Below are positions 10,878 through 21,504 of a stretch of 64,000 nucleotides of DNA, piece by piece. The stretch lies in the NCBI RefSeq assembly GCF_030272615.1, contig NC_081415.1, positions 366,803,667 to 366,867,666 on the forward strand, written 5' to 3'. This DNA is from Cryptomeria japonica (taxonomy: Eukaryota > Streptophyta > Pinopsida > Cupressales > Cupressaceae). How positions within the stretch are numbered: the first letter of the stretch is position 1; every line of letters begins with the position of its first letter. The notes beneath the pieces are model-generated. The model worked only from the letters and a program-made list of their open reading frames with translations. It made no database searches and had not been told where the DNA came from. The position numbers and the translations under genes were made by a program.

Positions 10878-12908
10878 CGCGAGCCGTTGATCTCTCTCGA
10901 ACTTGCTCGCTCGTTAACCCGGCCTTCATCTGCAAAATTTCGCACATTTGCCTCGAGAAGCGTGTCTGTGTGGGGTCCACTTGGTCTTTGTCCAGTCAAC
11001 TCCTCCATCACCTCGGGAAGCATGCTCGCACGTGGGCCCACCTTGGGCGCCCATGGGCACCTTGTGTCAAAAGCCTTTATGGCTTAGACATATTACTACT
11101 GTGTGTTCTTGCATATAAACATTTAAAAATACCACTTCCCAGCCAATGTGGGATAAAGCTATTTGCCTGGGAACACATTTTGAGCTTTGCCTGAGACTTT
11201 CATGGCTGCCAACGGTATTTGTTTGAAGAATTTGCATTGTTTGAAATTATCTAAGCTTCCCCAAAACCACTCACGCCACTCAGGAGGAGTTCTTGGCATT
11301 ATGCTTGCTAATGGCATTGCTGGACGATTTCTTAATGCCCATTCAATGCCGCACAGGAGGGAATTGGCTGGGCTTTATGTCTGGTAATTACAATTTTTTT
11401 TAAAAAAAAGTTCCATTGCTGCACCTCACATGACTCTCCATCTTGCCATTTGCATTTCTTTTAGAATTTAAATGGCTTCTAATGCCACATAGGAGAGGAG
11501 GGTATTGGCTTTGTGCTTACCAATTGAAAATGATTTTAAAATTTCTGAATCTTTCACCCAGCTTACCTCTCAGAGCAATATGTTTTAAAAATTTAAACGG
11601 CCCCCTTTAAATACACCCATTTTACATACTATGCAAGGGATAAGGGATGACTGATGTTGAAATTGCCATTTGTTTGGGGAATTTTTGATTTGTTGTTGCT
11701 GCCACACAGAGGCTTTCACGTGGGGCTTTGGAGTGTTTTCATTTTCTTTGAAAGCCTCGGTGGCCTTTGCCAAAGCCATTTTGGAAGTTGCAGAGAAGGT
11801 TAACTCCACTCCACAACCTGCCATTGTTGCATTTGCTTGAGTTCCCTTGGTGCTACTCACACATGGGAGGGAGAGTGCTGGTGTTTTTCTGTCATTTAAC
11901 ATGCTGCCCCCTTTTGCATACCATGTCCAGCTTCTGTTTGCTTTTGCTTTGCATTGGCATTTTAACATAACTTCTTCAATGCAATGTTCTTCTTTCCAGT
12001 TTGTTTTTCGCACAAGGAATGATGGTTTGCAGTTGCTAACACATTTGCATTGACTTTTAATTGCCTTCACTACATTTGCTGCTCTGATTTTATCCACGAA
12101 TGGTAAAAAGAAAATTCCAAATGCATTGTTGGTGCTATGCTCCAACCTGGTGTTCGTCATCAAATTTATTTAATAGCTCTAGCCTCAAGTGTATTCTCAT
12201 TCTTTCATTACTCTCTCCTGGAAAAATTGCAAGTAATCTACTCCAACTATGGATGTCAATATCATTCTGGAATTGCTTAAAGGGCCAAGTCGCCAATAAA
12301 ATAATAAGGCACAGGCATGATCTAGGTCGGGCCCCAAAGTGGGTCCGACTAAATTTTTTTTTTCGATTTCATGAAACTAACCTCTGGAATGATTCAAGAA
12401 CTTGAAACACACCTCTGGAAATGATCGACATCATTTTTGGATCAGCCGACTGAATTTTGCAACCTCCAGGCGATTACGCCACATTTTTCGCATTTAATCG
12501 CGAAGACGTAATTTTCAAACCTGTCAAAACACCTTTCTGGAGCTCACCATCTGACAGGCGTGTACTCTGATATACAAGGATGACTTCTACCAAATGGTTT
12601 CTTAAGAGGAGTCCTGAGTGAAGAGATATTAATTTCCGAAAACGGCCAACTGGCTTTGTCGACACTGCGGACCTGATGAAGTCAATGTTCTGGCAACACA
12701 TGATGCCTTTCTCAAAAATATCAAACGACCTCCGTAGGCTCTCAAATTCGGAACATAGGTACCTTTAAGTACATATTAAATCTTTGAATTCTCAGTTTGA
12801 TCACCCGACTGACAGGATGCAAATGGCGCGCTCACCAAAACGGCTACATTAACTGATCTAACACTGGAAGTGCGGATAACTGAATTTGATGGCAAAATGA
12901 GTCCTTTT

Positions 12909-13220
12909 GAAAACCGATCAAACGGATTGATAAAAGCTTGAAATTTGAAATGTAGCTCACCATTTATACCAACATTAGCCCGGAACAAACATTCTGACAT
13001 GACGCTCACCAGGACATTTTTACACTTGTGCAAACATCACAAACTACAAACGGATTGAGCTTTGAAAACTGAGCAAACGGATTCATAAGGACTTGAAATT
13101 TTGCATGCTGACTCACATTTATGCATACAATTGAATCCATTTTGAATTTTTGCATGACGATCAATAGGGCAAAATATGTAATCGCTCAAAGTAGGCTACT
13201 CCATAAAATCTGCATTTGTG
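12909..13220. repeat. Degenerate about 155-bp tandem repeat
   Basis: Two aligned blocks start with GAAAAC...CAAACGGATT at 12909 and 13064 and share downstream words (CTTGAAATTT, GCTCAC/GACTCACATTTAT, TGACG). Weaker relatives of the same words occur leftward to about 12500, so an old tandem array probably makes up the right third of the insert. Confidence 0.5.
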
Positions 13221-13478
13221 CCTAAAATGCACTTCCAGCTCACCCCTCAAATTGGGTACCTCATAAACTTATCCAAAATGAATTTTGAAAGTTGCACATC
13301 ACTGAATAGGCCAAATGAAAGGTGTGGGACATGTATCCCGAGCCTTACCCTCTGAAAATCAACTGGTCCCATTTTACCCTCTCGCAAACTAGGCCCTTCA
13401 AACTGACTCGTTTAGGTATGCAGAGCAAATTTTTGGATTGGGCCTCTAAACTTGACTCAATTTTAATCAGTCCCAACA

Positions 13479-15651
13479 GAGAGAATGTGTGATATTGAGA
13501 AGAACATTGGTTCTACCATCAAATTGATTACACATGAAGTGTTGATAGAAGAAACTATCACCTCTTATGGGGAGATTGTCCAAAGAATAAAAAAGTGGGG
13601 TATTATAACGAGAATTGAAAAAGAGAAGAAGAAGAAGAACGATTCAGATTTTCTAGGGCTTTGCAGTGAAGAAACTGATGAATTAAAGAGAATTGAGCTA
13701 TGCTTAAACAATATTTAAAAGATATATGGCACATTGGTAGGAGGTGGATCTCCACCAAAGAAGGCCAATATTCTATTGAAGAAACCCACGAGGGTTGTGA
13801 TCCATGAAGTGTCAGATGATGAATCTACGAAAGAGTCTTCTCCTCCTTCCACCAAAAAACAATGATCCAGATCCCTTAGTGCCTTATGATGAATCAAAGG
13901 GAGAGGCTGATACACCAGAATTTGTTAGTGCTTTCAAAGCTTTGAAAGGAGATGACATATAATAGTCACAAGTTGACCCCCCCAAGTATTGTGAGGAGAC
14001 ATGTGGTTATGAAGCCTAGGTAACAAATGAGGTTGTTAACATTGTTGATGAAAGGACAACAATGTCCATGAGATTCCTAGATGATGATGAGTTCATCAAT
14101 ACTCCAGAATTTAAAGAATTTTGGTTAAAAATGAAAATGAAAGAGGTTGAGGAATTGAACCAAATGAACCTCATGGGTGAAGATGAATCCAAGCATGAGG
14201 AAATAGTAGTTCAGACCTTTAAAGAAATGAATATTGATGAAGTACAAGTCACTCCTGATGAATTCGGGGAGATGGTATTGAAAAGAAACATGTTAATTGT
14301 ACCTCGATTAACTATGAAACAAATGTTCTTGTTGGACCAAGTGAGGCAACATGAAGACCCGATGCTAGTAGTTGAATTTGATTCAGAATAAGGGGTAAGT
14401 GGAATAGGGTATAACCCCAAAATTTAAGTGTTGGATGCATGGGTAAGTCCAAGAAAACTAATAAGCCCAAGCTTATGGATTTGGTGTAAGAAGCAAAAGG
14501 AAAGGCTATTTTGAAAATTGTGAAACATACTTCTCCATTGGAAGCACCCACTATGACCATGCACTTGGCCATGTTTACAAGAGATGTTATGAAGAACATG
14601 CAACAGCAAATAATTCAACTTGAAAAGGGTCAGGTAGAGATGAATTTGAGATAACCAAACTATATGTTGGAAAATCTATGTGGAAGAAGGCTGAAGAATT
14701 AGGTCAGCAATAGAGTAAAGCCATCATCTTGCATAAAAGTACACCCTCTCAATCAATTGATAGTGCAAGAATCAACAAGGGTTGGGAGGAGGAGAAGAAA
14801 TGATATGAGAAAGAAATTCTGGACTTAAAAGCCACCAATGAAGAAATTCTACAAAATGTACTTGAATAGCTGTGTGGAACCTTTGAGCAAATACTGACCT
14901 ACAGAGTTAAACTAGTAATGGTGAATTTGGATGAGGTATATAAAGGATATGAGGCCCTGGAAGAAATGACAAAATTATTTATAGAAGATAAAAATAAATT
15001 AGAGATATTATCGAAAGATGACAACCAACATACCACACTTTAGCCACTTTGTGCAAAGTAACTCAAAGAGATCTAGATGCTCCTTCTCTGATAAGGGAGA
15101 GTGAAAGAAAAGTACATACCATTTTTTAATAATTGAAATATATCATTGGAGAAGAATATAAATCAAGGCTAAGATTGATTTTTTCCATACTATTCAGCAT
15201 TGGTTAATCCCACTAATCATAGATAAAGATCATCATATGAAGAGATTTGAAGATTGGAGGATTGATTTCAATGAAATGGTCCCAAAGATTATGGTACATA
15301 TGAAAGAGGAAAAGGAGATGAATGTCAAAAAATTTAACATCTTTTTGGACTGGATCATAACACTAGATGTAGGATACTCAAAATTGGTTATAGAGGTGAG
15401 ATCCATAACCAACAAAAAATGGAAGGATCACCTCATCCACATGATTATCATACATGATTTCAAATGGCCAAGTGACTGTGAAGTTTATCAATGGGAAACA
15501 AAATACTAGAAGGATTCTAGAGAATGAGAAGACATGGGTACAGGTCAACAATCATGAAGACTACCCAATTAAAAGTATAACCTTGCCAAACCCAAGGGTC
15601 ATGAGTTTCTACTCATATCATCTCGATAGTAGGATTGATGATACTCTCTGA
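13479..15651 (+). pseudogene. Extra ORF of gypsy element A, part 2
   Basis: The frame continues exactly across the TSD of the 4.0 kb insert (the codons for CKE before it, then RMCDIEKNI). Recognisable blocks are 13485-13718 (basic, with a KEKKKK run), 13740-13860 (PPKKANILLKKPTRVVIHEV), 14062-14391 (acidic helical, FLDDDEFINTPEFKEF) and 15237-15509 (HLIHMIIIHDF). Together with part 1 the ORF spans roughly 3.5 kb of coding sequence, broken by many stops and shifts. The middle (14400-15230) is the most degraded, with short glutamate-rich pieces. No known domain is recognised. The protein looks largely helical and charged, with no predicted signal or membrane segment by eye. Confidence 0.55.
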
Positions 15652-16257
15652 CCTTTCTTCTTTCCTCATCATGTTTCATTTCTTTATATTGTTAAAAAAT
15701 CTTTCATCTTTTAATTAGTCTTGAACAAAATAGTTATGAAATGACACATTGTAATGGTTTGAAGCTTGTTGCTTCTCCCCATTTTTAATGTAAGGGAGAA
15801 ACCAAGACCGATAAAGGATATAGGAGGATATATAGAAAAAAAGAGAAAAAAAGATACAAGAAAGACTTTGTACCTCATTACAATGGAAATATAATACAAG
15901 GATCCGAAATTTCTGGTTCTGTTATTTATTGATTTCTCAAGATAAATATTGTGTGGTTGTCTCCAGTTATTTTCCTTTCTTGTATGCTTAAATCAAGTAT
16001 CAAGGATATTTCTGATTTATCAAAGTAGCTCTTACTATTTTGTGTAATTTAGTTGATTAGGGTTCTGCAAGGCGGGATTAAAAATCCATTCAATTAAGTT
16101 ACAACAGTTGGAAAGGAGTAAATGGATTAATAAGAAGAATCAAATAGTACTACATTCTTGCATGTTTATACAAAGTATAAGTGTTATTAATGCCAAATAA
16201 TATGAATAAAATAATAAACAAGATTGGGTGACTCTGTAACCCTGAATGAGGCACTGA
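15652..16257 (+). mobile_element. Probable 3' end and LTR of gypsy element A
   Basis: This non-coding stretch between the extra ORF and the minus-strand element B frame contains a purine-rich run (15835-15856) and ends ...CACTGATCA, directly before the B frame. Its position suggests the 3' untranslated region and LTR of A, with A inserted into B. The LTR start is not resolved because the partner LTR lies outside the window. Confidence 0.4.
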
Positions 16258-17210
16258 TCACAAATACACAACTTTGAAGTTATAATTCTTGCTTATTAAT
16301 TTCTTTGTTGTTCTCGCGCACAAATCCACAACGTCTTCGTCGGCATTCTCACTTACAATGATTTCGTCGAGTCTTGGTGGAAGGCTGAGAAGGAGGAGGA
16401 AGACTTGAAAAAGTACGAACATTTCCCTCCTTGATAGTAGAAGGTTTAGGTTGAGGTCTTTTTGGTTAGACAATAGGAGAAGCAGGCCTATTTTCTCGAT
16501 AAGATGAAGGAGGTGGAACTACGCCATATAAAGGAGGAATATTAGGTGTAGGGAGGAGACCAATTCCATCATGGGGAGGAGGTATAGGTTTAACCTTAGG
16601 AGAAATATTGTTGTTCTCCTTAAGAGAAGGTAAAGTCACACCCATAGGGGTAGGTGGAAAATTTTCCTTTGGAGGGAGATTAGTTCTATCCAAGAGGGGA
16701 AGAACCTCATCTTGAAGAAAAATAGGAATGTCAAGTGTTGGAAATCTAGGTTGACTTAAGGATAATACCATATCATTCTTCCATTTTTTATAAGATTGAA
16801 AAAGAGCATCACTCCTTGATGGAAGAGATTGAAATTGTTTAGGCCAAAAGAGATCAATAGGAACACCAGGGCTTCTTTCGAATGGACGAAATAAGCTATG
16901 GTTCATAGTTATAATTTCTCTATTGTGAGTAAATTTAAGACACTTGTAGATTGGAGAATAAATATCCTTCATGGAAGATAGCCAAGGATAGCCCAACTTC
17001 ACACGAAATTTCTCAGAAGAAGGTATGATAACAAAGTCAACATCCATGGATTTAGCGTGAACCTCAATAGGAAGGGTGATAGAACCAATGGTAGGACAAG
17101 AGAAGCTATCAAATAACTTCACAACCACGGCAAGGGATATCCTTCACCTTCACCACTATGTATAAAGGGCCATCAGGTGCTCTCATGGTCTCGCTAGGGT
17201 TAAATGTAAT
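16258..17210 (-). pseudogene. Gypsy element B protease region and linker
   Basis: On the minus strand the gag tail continues into APDGPLYIVVKVKDIPC, then jumps frame to VVKLFDSFSCPTIGSITLP, VHAKSMDVDFVIIPSSEKF and RVKLGYPWLSSMKDIYSP, followed by a proline-rich linker (TLPSLKENN, PPPHDGIGLLP, PNIPPLYGVVPPP). These are the flanking landmarks of a retroviral-type aspartic protease in plant gypsy elements. The stretch between DIPC and VVKLFDSF, which should hold the D-[TS]-G active site, appears to be deleted, at about 17128. The frame ends at about 16258 where element A begins. RT of B is not in the window. Confidence 0.65.
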
Positions 17211-17516
17211 TCAAGGATCATTAGGCATATCCTGTGTTTCTACCATATTAACCAAGTTTGGAGTCATAGAGGTGAATTCTTCAGAAGTGAGAGAATTAGG
17301 AACAATCTCAATAACGTTAGATGTATGAGATGGCAAGGGATCAGTGAAAATCTTAAGATTTTGATTAGGAGGAGCAACTGATTTATTCCCTTTATCATTC
17401 ACACCTACCACAAATATGGTATTATTATCAATCAAGTCTTGAACCTTATTTTTCAATGCAAAACATTTCTCAGTATCATGACCAGGTTGACGATGAAATT
17501 GGCAAAAGGAATTGTT
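17211..17516 (-). pseudogene. Gypsy element B gag C-terminus with zinc-knuckle-like motif
   Basis: The minus-strand frame reads NNSFCQFHRQPGHDTEKCFA then LKNKVQDLIDNNTI, a CxxH...H...C knuckle-like motif followed by the KVQDLI helix that ends many plant gypsy gag proteins. The first residues up to FC are the TSD of the LINE at 17517-20834. The upstream part of gag continues at 20850. A stop (PNDP*) at 17211 ends the frame near the gag/protease junction. Confidence 0.75.
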
Positions 17517-17740
17517 TTGATTAAGTAAAAATAGGTTTTTGAAAGGAACCCGAACCTTTTACATATCAGGAGAGAAAAAGAGCTAGAAAGATCCATGCCT
17601 GATCACTCCAATAACAAAAACTGATCCCATCCGAACAAAAAGGGATCTCAACACACATAACATGAAGAACCACAAAAAGACAGTGAAAGGAAAGCAAAAA
17701 TACAGCACAAAGACAGAGACCGAGACCGAGATCGAGACAG

Positions 17741-19383
17741 CTAGATATTTTTCATGATATCTTTAGCGTGGACCACCATCTGCTTCATGTTGTTCGCAAA
17801 GGTCTTTAAATCATCCAGCTCTCGACCCTTGATGTCACCCTTATTCCTGGTATTGGCTCTAGTCCTCTTCTCGTGACCTTTTTGTCCAACTGATCCTTGT
17901 CGCCCTCTTTATCTTTGATATTATCAAATATGTTAATCAAAATGTTCATGTTGTCCACCGAGGCTTTGAGAATTTGGAAGTTCTATTCAGCTATCTTCTT
18001 TATTGTGAGTTCCATCATGTCAACTCTGCTACCCAGATTGTTCATAGCAATTTCCATCCCTTTCACCTCCTTATTTTCTTCCATCTCCTTAACCTTTTTT
18101 TTAGTTGCAATAATTTTACACACCATGTTTTCAATGGCTTTAGCATTATTAATTGCCACCGCCAATTCTTTGACATTTTCAGATAGGGGTTTGTTGCCTA
18201 TCGTGGCTCTTTTGACAACATTTATATCCTTCTTTAGGCTGCCTATGTCTTTCACCATTGTGCTGACGGTATCACATAAACCCTTAATACTCTCATTTTC
18301 TCCAACACAATCACTAGATTTACACCTTTTGTCCTCTTGGTCCTCTTTCTGCAGACCTTGAGTATTCAAATCCTCATTGTTGCCCACAACTGAAATATCA
18401 TCCCCCTCCTTATCCTGCCCATTATCATTTTTATCCTCCTTTGCCTCCTCATCAGAATCAATAAAAATTTGATTAATATCTTTGTTACCTCCCCTATTGA
18501 TATTCTTCTTCCTCTGGGTTTTCTTTTCGGTGCCTTTCCCTTTCTTGTTTTTGATGAATTTACCTTCGAAGGACTTGACCTCAGACTCTGAAATATCTAA
18601 ATCCACCACTATCCTCTTCCTCTTTCCCTTGTTCCTCCCCTTTTTACTTATCTCCTCCAACTCTCCTTCAATCTCCGAGTCAAAGTTAAAACCACTAACC
18701 TCACTCTCTTTGTCCTCATCCCTTGCATTTTTACCTTTAATAGGTTTTTCAATGCATTTCCCTTTCAGCACTTTATACACAAGAGCCATAAGACCTTGAT
18801 GAAGAGCATGGTCACCCTTGGGATCTTTTTGTATCTCTTTAATAGTATGGTCCATGGAACATGCAAGATAATATGGCAAGCTTACCTTTTCCCCATGGCG
18901 AAAATGGTTGAGAAATACAAAGTGGTGCCCATAAGCTCTCGTAAACCTGCCATCCAACATTATATAGGTAATTGTAGCAAACAAAATGAACCTCCATGGC
19001 CTACATATACGTTTTGGGGACTGATAGGAGTTTTCGACCTTCACCATTTTCTTCTTCTCACCTTCCTTTGTAGGAAATTTATCTGCTCCCTTATCAAAGA
19101 TGCTACGATCTCTATATAATTTCATGCCCTTTGTCATCATCCTCGTGGCTTCAGCAATAATCTCCTCATCCACAGTCATCATCTAGGTCCCCACCAAAAC
19201 TTTGCCATTCTTCCAATTCTCGATAAAGTGTTTACTGATTGTTGGATCTTTCCCACTAAGCCTCTCCATAAACACACTTATACCCCCCTCTTGAAGAATT
19301 TCCCAAACCTCTCTGTTCTTCCTCCATTCCAAACAAGAGGTAGGTTCAAACCTTTTTTTGTTCCCTTCATTTTTCCTTTGCAA
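17741..19383 (-). CDS. Additional ORF (here called ORF3) downstream of RNase H in the LINE
   Basis: A 399-codon open frame (19182-17983), extendable upstream to 19383 past one stop and downstream to a stop at 17741 past one stop and a shift, follows RNase H on the same strand. N-terminal block: GGISVFMERLSGKDPTISKHF, then TVDEEIIAEATRMM, LFATITYIMLDGRFTRAYGH and HFVFLNHFRHGEKVSLPYYL. This globular part has the style of unassigned plant transposon-associated proteins. The middle is highly charged (NKGKRKR, GKGTEKKTQRKKN, DSDEEAKEDKND). The C-terminal third is a heptad-rich coiled coil. The same C-terminus is found at the ends of the two other LINE tails in the window, so it belongs to the LINE family rather than to this locus. 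Function unknown. Confidence 0.6.
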
Positions 19384-19639
19384 TCATTGAATTTCCTTCT
19401 CTTGGCTATGATTCTTCTTCTCTGGTTTCTATAGTTGCCCTGAAAAACAGTCCTGAATCCATGCCAAGCAATTATGAAAAGACACTTAAATAAATGATCA
19501 TCACCGGTGTTGTAAACCTGCATCAAAATAAGTGGAAGAAGCATTTAGAAATTATGGTTGATGATGCCACATTGCCTCATCTGGATACGGTCCAGATCGA
19601 ACAAGGATTTCCCTTTACATGCAAGTTTGCTCTCACCAT

Positions 19640-20108
19640 TAATAGTAATGATTTCCTTCATTTGATAGGCCAGGTTGGCGGCCTAGTCAGCACATGAATT
19701 TGCTTCCCTGTACATGTGTGTGAAAACACACATATCAAATGTATCACTTATTTTCTTTGCTACTTTAATAGCGTTGTTTATTGACCAAGATGGCGGGAAC
19801 TCCTTTTTCAAATAGTTTATTATATTCAATGAGTCTCCTTCACACCAGACTCTAGTGCAGTTGGCTTCCTTTGCTAGGACCATCCCATGATAAGCTGCCA
19901 TAGCCTCAGCAACATGATTAGTCTGATTTCCTATAGGTATGCATTTAATAATTTTGCATTTTCCCCATTCATCCCTTAGGACCACACCACATCTCGCAAT
20001 ACCAGGATTACCCTTTGAAGCTCCATCAAAGTTGATTTTCATCCAACCATTGGGAGGACATTCCCATTTCACACCCTCTCTAGGATTAGTCTGAAAGTGA
20101 TCAAGTCC
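19640..20108 (-). pseudogene. LINE RNase H (RVT_3 type)
   Basis: After the zf-RVT block the minus strand reads PPNGWMKINFDGASKGNPG (first Asp), GIARCGVVLRDEWG, HVAEAMAAYHGMVLA (Glu), VWCEGDSLNIINYL (Asp) and FTHMYREANSCAD (final His/Asp region). All the landmarks of the plant-type RNase H that follows zf-RVT in plant L1 elements are present. The frame is open for 129 codons from 20072 to 19683, then stops at CAD*. Catalytic acidic residues look intact although the flanking ORF2 is broken. Confidence 0.85.
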
Positions 20109-20834
20109 TTTTCATCTCCACTTCTTCAAGATTATTTGATCATCCTTGTCTTGAGGATTAGCAATACCACCTATAATATTAATATATTCCAATATGTTTC
20201 TTTTTATTTTCTCAAATACAATTTGAGCCTTAGACACCTTCTCTCTGAACACTCTTTCATTTCTCTCTTTCCATATACCCCAGCACATATGGGGTAAAGC
20301 CACTTTCCACAACAAAATAGTAGACTTATTCCTTGATGGGTGTTGCCAAGAATTAAAAACCTCTTGAACTGATTCTGGGAAACTCCAACTGATATTGAAG
20401 TGATCCAAACATATTCCCCAGACAACAGCAGAGAAGGGACAATGAAAGAGCAGGTGGTTGATGGTCTCCTCATTCTGCATACAAAGAAAACAAACACTAG
20501 GCATGCACATACCTCTTTTTCTAAGGTTATCAATAGTTAGAATTTTATCTTGAAGGGTTGTCTAGAAGAAAATATTAATTTTAGGGGTTAGGCCTTTAAC
20601 CCAAGCCTTAGCCCAACAAGGACTCTCCATTTTAGAAAATTGTTGATAATAAAGAGAGGCCACGGTAAATTTACCATTTGTTGTGAGTTTCCAGATTAAT
20701 TGATCTTCATCTTCCACCACCACCATGGAGTTTATTATTTTGTTCAGACTTCCCGAGGAGGGATCAACTTGAGATAAATCCTTCCATTGTCCATCTTTCC
20801 AATAGCCACCCACCATAGAGCCATATTTTTCCTT
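20109..20834 (-). pseudogene. LINE ORF2 C-terminal region with zf-RVT
   Basis: The minus strand encodes KLTTNGKFTVASLYYQQF (the 'W.....GxFSVKSxY' landmark after RT), then CWAKAWVKGLTPKINIFF and, after a stop, MPSVCFLCMQNEETINHLLF followed by HC (the CxLC...ET..HLF..C zinc-binding domain, zf-RVT), and CWGIWKERNERVF. This is the classic tail of plant L1 ORF2 proteins. One in-frame stop follows KINIFF and one ends the block at 20112. The upstream piece of the frame beginning MNESL (20850-20960) is element B gag, not LINE; the join falls at the TSD. Confidence 0.85.
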
Positions 20835-20849
20835 GCAAAAGGAATTGTT

Positions 20850-21504
20850 ATCAAAATAAGGAGATGCAAGTTTGGAAGGATAAATTTGTTTTATAGGAAG
20901 CAGTTTGATAACATTTTTGTGAAATAACTGAGACATAATACTATGCAAAGATTCATTCAAAGGAGTAAACTACCTTTCTCTTTGGAAAAATTTAGAAATA
21001 GAAGGCACACATGTTGTAGCATTCACGTGGTTGTTGTTGATTGGATCATTGAACTTGATGAACCTTTTTGTTAGTTTGAAATTCCCAAATGGCTGTTGAA
21101 CACTCTCCCCCTTATCACTCAGAGCTATAGGAGTGGATTGCTCCATTTGACTCACAACCCGTTGATAATTATGGAGTGTTGCCCACAATTGCGGAAAGGA
21201 AATAAACTCAAACAAAAGAAGTTTTTCCCTAATATCTTTTTGTAAATTAGAAATGAAAATTATTTGAATATCATTATCAGGAACATTAAAAGAAATTTGA
21301 GCACACAAATGCTTATATCTATCAATGAAATCAATCACTTTTTCTTTAACACCTTGTTTACAATGCATTAAATCAGTCAAAGTGATTTTAGGACCAATGT
21401 TGTTTTGAAATTGTTGGATGAAAGCATTTGCTAGTTGTTGAAAGGAAGTGATAGAATAAGAAGGCAAAGAGCAATACCATTCTAAGGCCTTATCTCTTAG
21501 TCTT
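20850..21504 (-). pseudogene. Gypsy element B gag, central fragment
   Basis: On the minus strand the frame reads RLRDKALEWYCSLPSYSI, FQQLANAFIQQFQNNIGPK, LTDLMHCKQGVKEKVIDFI and DRYKHLCAQI, the core of the Ty3/gypsy gag capsid domain (LxxxAxxWYxSLP...F..L...F...F). Downstream is a linker with VNATTCVPSISKFFQRER and, after one stop, NESLHSIMSQLFHKN up to the LINE TSD at 20849. The upstream half of the domain lies at 25693-26283, across the 4.2 kb insertion. Residues read upstream of the Q-R-L-R join (toward 21767) belong to the insertion, not to gag. Confidence 0.85.

Larger units (their letters stand above)
9445..13478 (-). mobile_element. 4.0 kb TG...CA insertion, probable giant solo LTR (family X)
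   Basis: The insert starts TGTTGTTCACC and ends CCCAACA, flanked by the 5 bp duplication GAGAG (9440-9444 and 13479-13483). Removing it together with one TSD copy rejoins the element A ORF in frame, which confirms the boundaries. I see no second LTR copy, gag or pol inside, so a solo LTR left by LTR-LTR recombination fits best. A poly(A)-type AATAAA on the minus strand near 9690 and a promoter-like GC-rich block near 10620-10750 suggest that the LTR reads on the minus strand. Its left end resembles 40353-40507, so the family has at least two copies here. The longest frame inside (11585-12163, minus) has no recognisable domain. Confidence 0.7.
17517..20834 (-). mobile_element. 5'-truncated L1-type LINE inserted in element B gag
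   Basis: The insert is bounded by a 15 bp duplication GCAAAAGGAATTGTT (17502-17516 and 20835-20849). Deleting it restores the gag frame across the knuckle motif. Content on the minus strand, 5' to 3': post-RT region, zf-RVT, RNase H, then an additional long ORF to 17741, then a short 3' UTR ending in CCTATTTTTACTTAATCAA. The endonuclease and RT core are missing, as expected of 5' truncation during target-primed reverse transcription. Two shorter tails of the same family occur at 27578-28059 and 49149-49503. Confidence 0.85.

Noticed and set aside
10562-11087. Several short overlapping frames in the GC-rich block of the family X insert
   Set aside because: GC-rich DNA has few stops, so open frames on both strands are expected; none has a domain or a plausible start context.
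11585-12163. 192-codon minus-strand open frame inside the family X insert
   Set aside because: No recognisable domain, Cys/Lys/Ser-rich composition, overlaps other chance frames, and it lies in what looks like non-coding LTR sequence.
18482-18799. Hydrophobic plus-strand frame that looks like membrane segments
   Set aside because: It is the antisense shadow of the Lys/Glu-rich middle of the LINE extra ORF.
20850-20960. Start of the 132-codon frame at 20562-20960 as LINE protein
   Set aside because: The first about 37 residues are element B gag; the TSD at 20835-20849 marks the switch to LINE sequence.
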